DNA from: a virus
Strand: one strand, 5' to 3'
DNA length: 38,773 bases
IMG/VR virus record: IMGVR_UViG_3300010401_000055
Location: 1-38,773 of that record
Within the stretch, counting starts at the first letter, position 1. Every line of letters begins with the position of its first letter. A program made the position numbers and the translations under genes. The notes under the pieces were generated by a model. That model was not told where the DNA came from and made no database searches. It saw nothing but the letters and a program-made list of their open reading frames with translations. Of this stretch, positions 5,139 to 11,808 are shown in pieces.

Positions 5139-5139
5139 G

Positions 5140-5667
5140 TTAAGTGAGTACCGTATTCCAATACAAGTAATCTGACCAGTTTTCTGGTGTCTTACGCAAC
5201 CCGATTGTCACGGTGACAACCTGTGCCCAGACTGGCTGCTTCGGCTTCTTGAGCAACTTCATTTTCGCTTGCTCAGGTGTTCTGCCTTCCTTGCGGGAGT
5301 TACAGGACACACATGCCGTCGCAATGTTTTCCCACGTTTTCTTTCCCCCTTGGGCGACTGGTACAACGTGGTCAAACGTCAACTCTTCCGATTCAAACGT
5401 CTCACCGCAATACTGACACTTGAAACCATCGCGGGTGAAGATGTTCAATCGCGTAAACTTCACAGGTGCGCGTCTCTTGATACGCACTGGGAGCAACATT
5501 CTGAGTACCGAAGGAATCTTCATTGAAAACGAAATCGAGTGAATCTCTTCTTCGTGTTCCTCAAGCACCTCAACCTTACCCTGCCAGAGGAGCGTGATCC
5601 CACGCTGCCACCCAACGACCTGGAGGGGTTCATACGTGTTGTTGAGTAAGAGAGTCATTGCTTGCAT
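5140..5667 (-). CDS. HNH endonuclease (McrA-like family)
   Basis: 175 residues. The N-terminal MTLLLNNTYEPLQVVGW followed by GKVEVLEEHEEEIHS is the conserved leader of a widespread bacterial/phage HNH family. The nuclease core is KCQYCG (about 89-94), TFDHVVPVAQGG (about 102-113), WENIATACVSCNSRKEG (about 117-133). Likely a site-specific or homing-type nuclease. Start chosen at the ATG preceded by AAGAGGAAA. It ends 1 nt before tRNA-Thr. Confidence 0.87.
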   Translation of the reverse strand: MQAMTLLLNNTYEPLQVVGWQRGITLLWQGKVEVLEEHEEEIHSISFSMKIPSVLRMLLPVRIKRRAPVKFTRLNIFTRDGFKCQYCGETFESEELTFDHVVPVAQGGKKTWENIATACVSCNSRKEGRTPEQAKMKLLKKPKQPVWAQVVTVTIGLRKTPENWSDYLYWNTVLT

Positions 5668-5700
5668 GATATTTCCTCTTCGTTACTTTCTACTAGCACA

Positions 5701-5775
5701 TGGCAGAGGGTGCAGGAGTCGAACCCGCTCTTGCTGTTTTGGAGACAGTCGTGCCACCGTGTACACTCACCCTCT
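5701..5775 (-). tRNA. tRNA-Trp (anticodon CCA)
   Basis: Acceptor AGAGGGU/ACCCUCU, anticodon loop CUCCAAA on a 4-5 bp stem, T-loop UUCGACU, G73 as in bacterial tRNA-Trp, encoded CCA. Confidence 0.9.
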
Positions 5776-5782
5776 ATGTGTA

Positions 5783-5858
5783 TGGTACGCCGGGTAGGAT
5801 TTGCACCTACATATGCCCACTCATCGGGTGGGTGCCTTGCTAGTTAGGCTACCAGCGT
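5783..5858 (-). tRNA. tRNA-Ile (anticodon GAU)
   Basis: Acceptor ACGCUGG/CCGGCGU, anticodon arm CCCAC-CCGAUGA-GUGGG, T-loop UGCAAAU, A73, encoded CCA. Position 33 is C instead of U, as in the GAG tRNA at 2193. Confidence 0.83.
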
Positions 5859-5870
5859 GTAATTCTAATA

Positions 5871-5944
5871 TGGTGGAGCCTGCGGGTACCGCCCCCGCCT
5901 TTCCGACATGCCATGCCGGGGTAATCCTAATATACGAAGGCCCC
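5871..5944 (-). tRNA. tRNA-Ala (anticodon GGC)
   Basis: Acceptor GGGGCCU/AGGCUCC, D-stem GUA/UAC, anticodon arm CCGGC-AUGGCAU-GUCGG, A73, encoded CCA. T-stem GCGGG/CCCGC with loop GGCGGUA. This is the first tRNA of the array in transcription order. Confidence 0.83.
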
Positions 5945-5953
5945 TTCAAAACA

Positions 5954-6044
5954 GGCGGTGGATATAGCGTCTAGATGCCTAATCACATTGGGCACGTGAC
6001 CTCCCAAGAGGCTTTCAGTCACGACTACTAATCTCAACACCGCC
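5954..6044 (-). ncRNA. structured RNA at the head of the tRNA array
   Basis: A 7-bp helix GGCGGTG/CACCGCC (5954-5960 with 6038-6044) encloses GTGCC/GGCAT and GTGAC/GTCAC hairpins, the latter containing CCTC/GAGG. The closing helix would begin within about 6 nt of the start predicted for the weak promoter at 6051-6080, the same arrangement as for the large ncRNA. No tRNA features. Positions 6081-6157 have no gene; a TAGTC/GACTA stem is the only structure seen there. Confidence 0.4.
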
Positions 6045-6050
6045 GTTGCT

Positions 6051-6080
6051 CTATAAAACGGGCCGCATGACCTTTTCCAA
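6051..6080 (-). promoter_or_regulatory. possible promoter of the tRNA array
   Basis: Minus strand TTGGAA, 18 nt, TTATAG: a weak match, proposed because the array otherwise lacks a promoter downstream of the terminator at 6158-6184. Confidence 0.3.
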
Positions 6081-6157
6081 CTGGGTAGTCAATCCTGCTG
6101 GCTGCTGACTAGGCAGAGGGTCTACGACCACTGCTCAAAAATTCTTTCCCCACAAAC

Positions 6158-6184
6158 AAAAAAAGCGGGGGATTTCTCCCTCGC
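6158..6184 (-). terminator. rho-independent terminator
   Basis: Minus strand stem GCGAGGGA/TCCCCCGC (one A-C mismatch), GAAA loop, then seven T. It closes the small transcription unit 6230-6411 and separates the coding operons from the tRNA array. Confidence 0.85.
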
Positions 6185-6229
6185 TTCGTCTACTGCTTCC
6201 CGGTCACCCGGGAGATGGGTGAATGGGAC

Positions 6230-6346
6230 TTAATCTTTCATGCCTCCGAATTGAATAGTGGCGGATGCTGGCCACGCCATATAATTCACAGGCTGTGGGC
6301 ATTCGAGGCTATTCAGTTTTGTATCGAGGCTATGTGAACTACGCAT
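6230..6346 (-). CDS. 38-aa peptide of unknown function
   Basis: A 38-residue frame starting MRSSHSLDTKLNSLECP, with AGGAA 4 nt before the ATG. It lies alone between the promoter at 6383-6411 and the terminator at 6158-6184, which supports it being an expressed unit; the RNA itself could also be the product. No family recognised. Confidence 0.45.
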   Translation of the reverse strand: MRSSHSLDTKLNSLECPQPVNYMAWPASATIQFGGMKD

Positions 6347-6382
6347 TGGGTTCCTGTTGGTTCTGTTCCGACTGTTCTCAAG

Positions 6383-6411
6383 ATTGTAACACAAAATTCT
6401 ACGCTTGTCAA
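6383..6411 (-). promoter_or_regulatory. sigma70-like promoter
   Basis: TTGACA, 17 nt, TACAAT on the minus strand; start near 6376. Drives the short unit ending at the terminator 6158-6184. Confidence 0.7.
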
Positions 6412-6418
6412 GCACTAT

Positions 6419-6700
6419 TTAGCAAACTTTTTCTTTTCTCTGTCTGGAGACTAATTTCACTTCTTTTTCAAGGACTTCCTCGGCTGCCAGTGAACCATTC
6501 CACTTCAAATCATAATTTCCACTGAGGAAGTATACAAGTGTGTAGGTCCAAGATTTCGCCAAGGTGTTCCAAGAAAAACTCTCAACGATGAACTTGATAT
6601 CATCGCCGCCTTCCCAAAGACTCCAATCCACTTTGTCGCCTGGATAAAAGAGAGGGTCGGGGATCGTAATAATGTCTGTCTCCGTGTTATAATCTTTCAT
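6419..6700 (-). CDS. 93-aa protein of unknown function
   Basis: 93 residues; acidic N-terminal half (ITIPDPLFYPGDKVDW) with strand-like segments, ending in a basic tail. The promoter at 6707-6735 puts the predicted transcription start on the A of its ATG, so the mRNA would be leaderless or nearly so; the only AGGA lies within the -10 element. No family recognised. Confidence 0.6.
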   Translation of the reverse strand: MKDYNTETDIITIPDPLFYPGDKVDWSLWEGGDDIKFIVESFSWNTLAKSWTYTLVYFLSGNYDLKWNGSLAAEEVLEKEVKLVSRQRKEKVC

Positions 6701-6706
6701 GCTATT

Positions 6707-6735
6707 ATCCTATCATAATGAAATGGCTTTGTCAA
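6707..6735 (-). promoter_or_regulatory. sigma70-like promoter
   Basis: TTGACA, 17 nt, TAGGAT on the minus strand with an upstream TGA. It begins inside the end of the preceding gene and feeds the 93-aa gene. Confidence 0.65.
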
Positions 6736-6738
6736 GAA

Positions 6739-6894
6739 CTATTTTTCTTTGAGAACTTTCCCAACGAAATCATCCACTAAGGACCGCATTCTGGCTTGGG
6801 CAACTGGTTTTGCCAACGAATAACTTCCGTGGCGGTCAGTTAAGGCTTCCAGGTCTTTGAGAAGTTGTATGGATGCCTTGTCCTGTTTGCTCAT
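6739..6894 (-). CDS. 51-aa protein of unknown function
   Basis: A 51-residue frame, MSKQDKASIQLLKDLEALT to the end VLKEK: helical and charged, no Cys. It begins 8 nt after the previous stop with only a weak ribosome site (AAGTGA). Last gene of the operon started at 7888. Confidence 0.5.
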   Translation of the reverse strand: MSKQDKASIQLLKDLEALTDRHGSYSLAKPVAQARMRSLVDDFVGKVLKEK

Positions 6895-6902
6895 TCACTT
6901 AT

Positions 6903-7097
6903 TTATGAAGTAGCAAGAAACGCAAAAACCTTTCCCTTTGATAAATCCATCGTTGGGGAGTCGCCCTTGTGAATCACCTTACCAGTCACACGATCATACA
7001 CGTCATAATGATACAGGTCATTGACCACGTTCATTACGACCTGACGATCACCGTCTCGCCAATACCACAACCCTGCCGGCATGATAAATCGTTGCAT
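6903..7097 (-). CDS. 64-aa beta-rich protein of unknown function
   Basis: 64 residues starting MQRFIMPAGLWYWRDGD, with alternating hydrophobic strands. Start chosen because the ATG follows the upstream stop in the TAACATG junction used throughout this genome. No family recognised. Confidence 0.6.
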   Translation of the reverse strand: MQRFIMPAGLWYWRDGDRQVVMNVVNDLYHYDVYDRVTGKVIHKGDSPTMDLSKGKVFAFLATS

Positions 7098-7098
7098 G

Positions 7099-7737
7099 TT
7101 AGATGCCCATATCCTTCCGGCAGACAGGTCCAATCCCAAAGGCACGGCTCACTTCATCCGTTAACTGCTTGCGACAATGACCGCACTGCCCGATCTCTTT
7201 TCCAAACCGTTTCAGGGCTTCAATTGGGTCCTTGGCAATCTCAGTATAAATTCTGTTGCGTTCATTCTTATCTCGAACGGAAATCTTATTGTCTCCGCTC
7301 ACCTGAGAGAGGAATACGAACCCATTCCACTTACCCTTATTCGGAGTACGCACTTGGTAAAACTTCAACACTGAATCCTGTGGGTCAACAATCGCATAAT
7401 ACCCCTGAGCAATCTTGACGGTCTGCACCGGGGCACTTGGACGGCGATACGGAATCCATTCGCGTTTCATCCAAGGGAGCCCGATTAACCACTGAATCGT
7501 GGAGGTGATCGTCTGCTTAGTCAGTACGGGCAGCGAGGACAATAACTGGGTGCGCTGATCCTCGGTCAATTCCTTACCCTTCACCAACGCATGAAAAAAC
7601 TGTACCTGCTTATCGGTCGGGGCATTCGGTGACTTTTGCGCCTGGGGAACAGGGGCAACAATAGGCTTTGGCTGTTCCGCCAGTTTTTGCTGCGCCTGGA
7701 CTTCGCGGAGGTGACGTTCTAAGACTTCGCTCAACAT
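7099..7737 (-). CDS. DUF6011-domain protein
   Basis: 212 residues. A helical N-terminal region (about 1-45) is followed by a DKQVQFFHALV segment (about 43-53) like those in phage DUF6011 proteins. The C-terminal signature CGHCRKQLTDEVSRAFGIGP with a following VC forms a Cys-rich zinc-knuckle domain typical of that family. The start MLSEVLERH has GGAGGTGG 8 nt upstream; longer start positions would overlap the membrane peptide gene upstream. Function unknown; such proteins often sit near phage helicases or RNA-processing genes. Confidence 0.7.
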   Translation of the reverse strand: MLSEVLERHLREVQAQQKLAEQPKPIVAPVPQAQKSPNAPTDKQVQFFHALVKGKELTEDQRTQLLSSLPVLTKQTITSTIQWLIGLPWMKREWIPYRRPSAPVQTVKIAQGYYAIVDPQDSVLKFYQVRTPNKGKWNGFVFLSQVSGDNKISVRDKNERNRIYTEIAKDPIEALKRFGKEIGQCGHCRKQLTDEVSRAFGIGPVCRKDMGI

Positions 7738-7738
7738 G

Positions 7739-7852
7739 TTATTTCCACCTCCGTCTTTCATCCCAGTGAACAATCACAAAGATGATGGTGGGAAGAATCC
7801 ACAACACCAGGGCAGCGGCGGCCGCCAAACCAAAAAATTGACTGAGACTCAT
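7739..7852 (-). CDS. 37-aa single-pass membrane peptide
   Basis: MSLSQFFGLAAAAALVLWI followed by a hydrophobic run and the basic tail DERRRWK: one membrane segment, C-terminus probably cytoplasmic. GGGAG precedes the ATG; joined to the next gene by TAACATG. First gene after the promoter at 7888. Confidence 0.6.
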   Translation of the reverse strand: MSLSQFFGLAAAAALVLWILPTIIFVIVHWDERRRWK

Positions 7853-7887
7853 CGTTCACTCCCTTGTGGTTATCCACTGACACTATA

Positions 7888-7915
7888 AGTCTATCATAGT
7901 GCGGCAAAAAGTCAA
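7888..7915 (-). promoter_or_regulatory. sigma70-like promoter
   Basis: TTGACT, 16 nt, TAGACT with extended TGA on the minus strand. Reads into the operon 7852-6739. A TGTACA inverted repeat lies about 40 bp upstream. Confidence 0.75.
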
Positions 7916-7945
7916 GGGGATTTCTGAACATTAGAGAATTTTAAT

Positions 7946-7963
7946 GTGTACAATTTTGTACAC
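7946..7963. promoter_or_regulatory. TGTACA inverted repeat, putative operator
   Basis: GTGTACA-N4-TGTACAC, followed on the minus strand by ATTAAAA. The same arms recur upstream of the promoters at 11532, 13713 and 22667, while the 4-nt centres differ. Arm conservation favours a DNA-binding site over an RNA hairpin. Confidence 0.5.
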
Positions 7964-7995
7964 TGGGGAGGGAGTCCTAACCTACGGATATCAGG

Positions 7996-8196
7996 CTATT
8001 GACCCGTCTCCGACCCGTTTTGCCCCTTTTTAGGGCTAGTTCCTGGCATCACCTCAACATCAGGGAAATAATGGATAATCTCTTCCGAGTAGTCCAGGTG
8101 TCCGATAGGAGGGTATTGGCGGTAGAGCCGTTCGCACAGCATACAGACCCCCTCGGTAATCTCACCGAATCCCTTAGAGCACCACTGGTGGTGCAT
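7996..8196 (-). CDS. 66-aa Cys/His-containing protein
   Basis: 66 residues from MHHQWCSKGFGEITEG. C-x10-C-x2-C spacing (WC...VCMLC) with nearby His could bind a metal. Start set at an ATG with AAGGA 8 nt upstream; a GTG 36 nt earlier would overlap the upstream gene. Last gene of its operon. No family recognised. Confidence 0.55.
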   Translation of the reverse strand: MHHQWCSKGFGEITEGVCMLCERLYRQYPPIGHLDYSEEIIHYFPDVEVMPGTSPKKGQNGSETGQ

Positions 8197-8213
8197 CTTG
8201 GTATCCTTGTCTG

Positions 8214-8687
8214 TTACGCTCCCCTTTTCCACAGCAACCCCTCCACCACTTCATCAAGTGTACGGTACATCTTGATCCCAAATCGCTTACATAGAATATC
8301 CACGTTTCCCTTACGCCAAAAACCTTGAGGGCAGCACACCAGGCACTTCTGCGGAATAATACCCACCATCAATCCCAATTCCATGAGGGTAATAGGCGAC
8401 TGACTACCAGGGGCAAAATAGAATACAGCATAATCCGCGTACTCCAAGGCGTCCAATTCCCAATTCACTTGTTCGTTGAATTGAGGATTGTCAATGCTCT
8501 GTTCCCAGGACGAATCCCACGCTTCTCGGCGAGGATTGAAGATACACAGGTTCGTTTCCTTCAACTGGTTAACAACCCATCGCTGCCAATCCATTGAATT
8601 ACCCATATCAATGGTGCCAGCGAGGAATACTTGCGTTTCATTCATGGGTCTGTGCCCCCATGAGGCGGGTGGTCGTATCTCAATCAT
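8214..8687 (-). CDS. nucleoside 2-deoxyribosyltransferase-like protein
   Basis: 157 residues of the Nuc_deoxyri_tr type: VFLAGTIDMGNS (about 20-31; substrate loop), IFNPRREAWD (about 49-58), NWELDALEYADYAVFYF (about 75-91; the E of WELDALE is in the place of the usual catalytic Glu), SPITLMELGLMVG (about 97-109) and VCCPQGFWRKGNV. Family members move deoxyribose between bases or act on modified nucleotides, so nucleotide salvage or base modification is likely. Start coupled to the RNA ligase by ATGA, with AAGGAT at 7 nt. Confidence 0.78.
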   Translation of the reverse strand: MIEIRPPASWGHRPMNETQVFLAGTIDMGNSMDWQRWVVNQLKETNLCIFNPRREAWDSSWEQSIDNPQFNEQVNWELDALEYADYAVFYFAPGSQSPITLMELGLMVGIIPQKCLVCCPQGFWRKGNVDILCKRFGIKMYRTLDEVVEGLLWKRGA

Positions 8688-9244
8688 TCTGTCGATCCTT
8701 TCGGTTTTTCGTCGCCCTCAATGGTTTTCTTGAAATAGAGTTTCGCGGCGGAATGGTAAATCACCACACCCTCAGGTTTCATGAATCCCGGTGAGACTAC
8801 GCTGCCGTTCGTCTTAAGAGAATTCAGACAATCCTGAATGATGGTTTGGTTGAAGATACCTTGAAATAACACAGGCACCACATGGCAACACTTTGGGCGC
8901 ACAGCATCGTCGGTCCAGGTATGTGTGTTGAATAGGGAGAAACGCTTTTCCTTGAGGTCATAGCGTCTCTGGATACCCGCACCCCACCACTCACCATAAT
9001 GACGACCAATCCCAAGACCTGGAATCAATTCGTCCTTGTGCTCAAGCACCCAACGACCGAATCCAAAGTTATCCTCTAAGATACCTTCCGGTGTCAAAAG
9101 CCAACGTGAACGACTGCCAGCAAATAACTGTCCATCCTCAGTAATGAGGATTTGAGCATTGGTGCCGTCAATCTTTTCTGTGACGGTACACTCGCGGGAG
9201 AGTCGGGCAATCTTGGCAAAGGTTTCAAATTCAGGCGTAATCAT
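8684..9244 (-). CDS. RNA ligase (T4 Rnl2-like nucleotidyltransferase)
   Basis: 186 residues with the ligase motifs in order: motif I EKIDGTNAQ with nucleophile Lys24; GSRSRWL (about 43-49); motif III-like HYGEWWGAGI (about 82-91); FSLFN (about 102-106); motif IV PEGVVIYH (about 157-164); motif V KKTIEGDEKPKG near the C-terminus. It should join RNA 3'-OH and 5'-P ends through an AMP-enzyme intermediate. In a phage with its own tRNA array, repair of cleaved tRNAs is a natural role. It lacks the long C-terminal domain of T4 Rnl2. Confidence 0.85.
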   Translation of the reverse strand: MITPEFETFAKIARLSRECTVTEKIDGTNAQILITEDGQLFAGSRSRWLLTPEGILEDNFGFGRWVLEHKDELIPGLGIGRHYGEWWGAGIQRRYDLKEKRFSLFNTHTWTDDAVRPKCCHVVPVLFQGIFNQTIIQDCLNSLKTNGSVVSPGFMKPEGVVIYHSAAKLYFKKTIEGDEKPKGSTE

Positions 9245-9828
9245 TTCTTCCGTCCCTTACCTTTAAGGTGAATCAATTCACGATTCTTTCTGGTTGCTAT
9301 CTTCGCACACAATGCCTGAGTGAGACCCTTCTCTAACTCTATGTTGTGCGCTTTCAGGAACTTTACATCACCTTCCAGTTTCATGACCTGGGCATCAGCG
9401 ATACGCTTCTCACCTATGTAGAATTCAAGTTTCTCCATCGTCTCTCGTAAATGGACGACCACTAGTGCCTTTTCCGCTGTTCGCTCAGTAATCACCCCGC
9501 TCAAATCCTCTGCAAGTTTCTGGAGAGTCGCAATTCTCGTCTCCTGTTCCTTCATCTTCGGGGTCAACTCTTGCCTGATAGCGGCATGAAGTGTGGTCCG
9601 GGCATCGTCCATTGCCGCGACCGTCATATCCAACGTCCGTATCTGACTTAATGCTTCTTGATACTTACTGAACCATCGGCTCCTGGTGGACAATGACTCA
9701 AGGGTGTCCTTTGTCAATCTGGATACATACCCCAGGAGAAGGTCCGATTTCTCTGAGACCCAATCCTTAAGTGAGGCGCCAATGACAAACGCTATCAACA
9801 TCAATCCCAAAAATCCTAACAATCCCAT
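9241..9828 (-). CDS. membrane-anchored coiled-coil protein
   Basis: 195 residues: one N-terminal membrane segment (GLLGFLGLMLIAFVIGAS), then a long mostly helical charged region (about 60-185) with heptad-like spacing, ending KGKGRKK. It could tether a complex to the membrane. Follows a TAACATG junction and overlaps the ligase start by ATGA. No family recognised. Confidence 0.68.
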   Translation of the reverse strand: MGLLGFLGLMLIAFVIGASLKDWVSEKSDLLLGYVSRLTKDTLESLSTRSRWFSKYQEALSQIRTLDMTVAAMDDARTTLHAAIRQELTPKMKEQETRIATLQKLAEDLSGVITERTAEKALVVVHLRETMEKLEFYIGEKRIADAQVMKLEGDVKFLKAHNIELEKGLTQALCAKIATRKNRELIHLKGKGRKK

Positions 9829-9829
9829 G

Positions 9830-9940
9830 TTACTTCCCCCTTATACTCCGAATGATTTCTCTTACAATCCACATGAGAACCAAACAAGACGCGAATCCTG
9901 CAAAGGACAACGCAATTGTTGATTCGTCAAAGGTAAACAT
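9830..9940 (-). CDS. 36-aa membrane peptide
   Basis: MFTFDESTIALSFAGFASCL, then a hydrophobic stretch ending in a basic tail IIRSIRGK. One membrane segment. It starts by TAATG overlap with the upstream gene and ends by TAACATG into the coiled-coil gene. Confidence 0.55.
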   Translation of the reverse strand: MFTFDESTIALSFAGFASCLVLMWIVREIIRSIRGK

Positions 9941-10360
9941 TATACGTTCGCGTTTTCAATCTGCTCGGCGAGTAACACTGCCTTATCAAGTGGACCACTG
10001 TAGACCCGAGTCATATCACTGACTGACATGGGGTCGATACCTGTAACCTTATAGACGATCAACCTCCACTCAGGAATCGCACCGACATGCTGCTCAGACT
10101 TCACTTCCAGAATGTAATACCACTCAATGTCGCCGTGCAATTCATGTCCCTGTTCCATTTCGTATCCGTGCGGGTCCTCTGCCATGACAAAGGACACGAC
10201 CTTACCGATGCGGCCGTGCTTCCACTCAGGCTTATAAGCACCTGCGATAAGCGGAATCATCGCGGTCGGATATCCGTCACAATGATGGTAGAGGGGTGAA
10301 CGATTCTTTCGCTTTGTTGACGCCCTGTTCCTTGATTTTCACTTGACAACGTGTAGACAT
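9940..10360 (-). CDS. conserved phage-type protein, frame interrupted
   Basis: The intact C-terminal frame is 9940-10260 (106 residues from MIPLIAGAY). Upstream in the same frame lies YHHCDGYPTA, and a separate frame begins at 10360 with a good ribosome site and reads MSTRCQVKIKEQGVNKAK. Proteins starting 'M-T-RCQ' and continuing 'Y-H-DGYP' are common in phages, so these are two halves of one gene. One base must be skipped at the CCCC run 10293-10296; total length is 3n+1. Either a sequencing/assembly error, a mutation or programmed +1 frameshifting. Confidence 0.65.
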
Positions 10361-10368
10361 GATGTTCC

Positions 10369-10495
10369 TTATCCTGCATTGAAAGACGCAAGAATGACAC
10401 GCTTGCGCTTGTAGTTTGTGGTGCCGATCAATAATACAGCAACGTCACTCGGGTCTGTCGCCCACATGTGGGACACTGATTAAGTATAAATTCAT
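10369..10495 (-). CDS. about 41-aa protein, frame interrupted
   Basis: Begins MNLYLISVPHVGDRP (start joined by ATGA to the upstream gene) and, after skipping one base at the CCC near 10450, continues SDVAVLLIGTTNYKRKRVIL to a stop 8 nt before the next start. The total is 3n+1, the same displacement as its neighbour. No family recognised. Confidence 0.5.
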
Positions 10496-10860
10496 GATAC
10501 GAGTCTCACTATCAGAAGGTACGTCAACTGGTGCAACAACTGATCTAATCCCAAAAGCCACCAATACTTTTCAGAATTCGTAGGGGACAGTTCAAAATAC
10601 TTGGTGAGTTTCACCTTTCCCCAGTCAATGTGGTAGTGCGCGAAAAAATCCAATGCGCCAAGAGCCCATGACAGTCCGAGGGGTATCCCACAGAGCACTA
10701 AGACCAATGACGTTCCGACCCAATGCAGCCAGGAATGTACAAGACCACCTCGGTGTCCATAGGTGCCCTTGTTCAGATACATGAAGGGCGTTTGAAGCAA
10801 AAAGTCAATAATGAAATGCTTCAACAATAGCCCGAGGATCATGTATTCAATCAATGTCAT
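10492..10860 (-). CDS. DUF3307-family membrane protein
   Basis: 122 residues with several hydrophobic helices and the family hallmark segments KHFIIDFLLQTPFMYLNKGT (about 14-33), GGLVHSWLHWVGT (about 38-50), LDFFAHYHIDWGK (about 70-82) and a C-terminal LDQLLHQLTYL. DUF3307 proteins are multi-pass, His/Asp-rich and of unknown function, often in phages. Starts by a 4-nt overlap with the upstream gene. Confidence 0.8.
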   Translation of the reverse strand: MTLIEYMILGLLLKHFIIDFLLQTPFMYLNKGTYGHRGGLVHSWLHWVGTSLVLVLCGIPLGLSWALGALDFFAHYHIDWGKVKLTKYFELSPTNSEKYWWLLGLDQLLHQLTYLLIVRLVS

Positions 10861-11081
10861 TTGAAGTACCGTTGGATCAATTCAGAATCTTCTGGGCGTG
10901 AGTTTTTACGGAGAGATTCACTCATGCCCTGCGCCTTCCACTTCCCATCTTCCTTGAAACAAAACCCCGCGCTGACAACCACCGTTCTGAGATGGTTTAC
11001 CGCTCCATTATGATTGATACACTCAGGAAACAGAATCGGCGACTCCTCACCCTGATTGTCAATAACAATAACGTACTTCAT
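10857..11081 (-). CDS. 74-aa protein of unknown function
   Basis: 74 residues, MKYVIVIDNQGEESPILFPE..., an alpha/beta pattern with a strand-turn-helix N-terminus and a basic C-terminus. Two Cys (CINHN, FCFK) are not arranged as a zinc site. Upstream neighbour ends 2 nt before the start. No family named. Confidence 0.62.
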   Translation of the reverse strand: MKYVIVIDNQGEESPILFPECINHNGAVNHLRTVVVSAGFCFKEDGKWKAQGMSESLRKNSRPEDSELIQRYFK

Positions 11082-11083
11082 GG

Positions 11084-11494
11084 TTATTTCGTGACCTCGT
11101 ACGGCTTATCCCACTGACCGATGTTCACGTTCACATACCAACCCACATCAAAATAATCCGATTGGATATCGGAGCGATCATGGTTCCCGACATTCAATGC
11201 GGTGATGGCTTTTTCAAGGACTTCCAGGGCTTTCCCAGTGAAGTGTTCCTTGTACCAATAAACATTGACATTGATAGACTTCTGCTTTTCAATGGCATGA
11301 TTGCCCGAGTACCGCGGGTTCAGTGCGGCGACTTCAAAGGCGTTCGTGAGGAAGTCAATGGGACCAGATTTGATATTCAGATTGATTGAGGAGTGATGAT
11401 GGACACTGATCGTGTACTTGATACCGGTACCGGCCAAGGCTTTTTTGACACCTTCGGCTAACTGCTTTTTTCTATCTTGACTCATAAATGCCAT
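11084..11494 (-). CDS. LPD29-like conserved phage protein
   Basis: 136 residues from MAFMSQDRKKQ. A helix plus KYTISVHHHSSINLNIKSGP and a C-terminal YFDVGWYVNVNIGQWDKPY are characteristic of a widely spread phage/plasmid protein that resembles the LPD29 'polyvalent protein' domain. It may be an internal or accessory host-takeover protein; function unknown. Start chosen over a longer frame because that would begin upstream of the transcription start predicted from the promoter at 11532; GGGAG lies 6-7 nt before this ATG. Confidence 0.68.
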   Translation of the reverse strand: MAFMSQDRKKQLAEGVKKALAGTGIKYTISVHHHSSINLNIKSGPIDFLTNAFEVAALNPRYSGNHAIEKQKSINVNVYWYKEHFTGKALEVLEKAITALNVGNHDRSDIQSDYFDVGWYVNVNIGQWDKPYEVTK

Positions 11495-11531
11495 AACATA
11501 CTCCCTTGTTAGACTCTCCACTGACACTATA

Positions 11532-11559
11532 AGTCTACCATATCCGGTGGGTTTGTCAA
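11532..11559 (-). promoter_or_regulatory. sigma70-like promoter
   Basis: TTGACA, 16 nt, TAGACT with TGG before the -10 on the minus strand. Heads the operon 11494-7996. TGTACA inverted repeat about 20-35 bp upstream. Confidence 0.75.
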
Positions 11560-11577
11560 GGGGTCATTTGGCGGGGT

Positions 11578-11595
11578 TTGTACATTATTGTACAA
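11578..11595. promoter_or_regulatory. TGTACA inverted repeat, putative operator
   Basis: TTGTACA-TTAT-TGTACAA between the end of the 11608 gene and the promoter at 11532-11559. Same arms as at 7946, 13770 and 22735. Confidence 0.5.
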
Positions 11596-11607
11596 GTGTG
11601 TCAAAAA

Positions 11608-11808
11608 TCACACACGCATTTCAATGCCTGGGGGAAAGGACTCAACCCCACATTCATGTAGGCTATAACCGAGGCGCATGGAAAAGAAAATCACAAGAAG
11701 TAGTGAAAGAATGATACCGGTGACACTGATCCAACGACGGTCAGCGATAATCATGCTATACATACCGACGATCACCGCAATAAACAGCACAGTGTAGAAC
11801 ATACCCAT
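11608..11808 (-). CDS. 66-aa two-pass membrane protein
   Basis: Two hydrophobic segments (TVLFIAVIVGMYSMIIA and SVTGIILSLLLVIFFSM) separated by a DRRW turn, then a short tail. TAATG start. It is the last gene of the operon from 13713. No family recognised. Confidence 0.62.
   Translation of the reverse strand: MGMFYTVLFIAVIVGMYSMIIADRRWISVTGIILSLLLVIFFSMRLGYSLHECGVESFPPGIEMRV

Noticed and set aside
6230-6415. 61-codon version of the small gene at 6230
   Set aside because: Its start lies upstream of the transcription start predicted from the promoter at 6383-6411; the 38-codon frame has the ribosome site.
8197-8232. GTG extension of the gene at 7996
   Set aside because: It would overlap the upstream gene, and an ATG with a good AAGGA site lies downstream.
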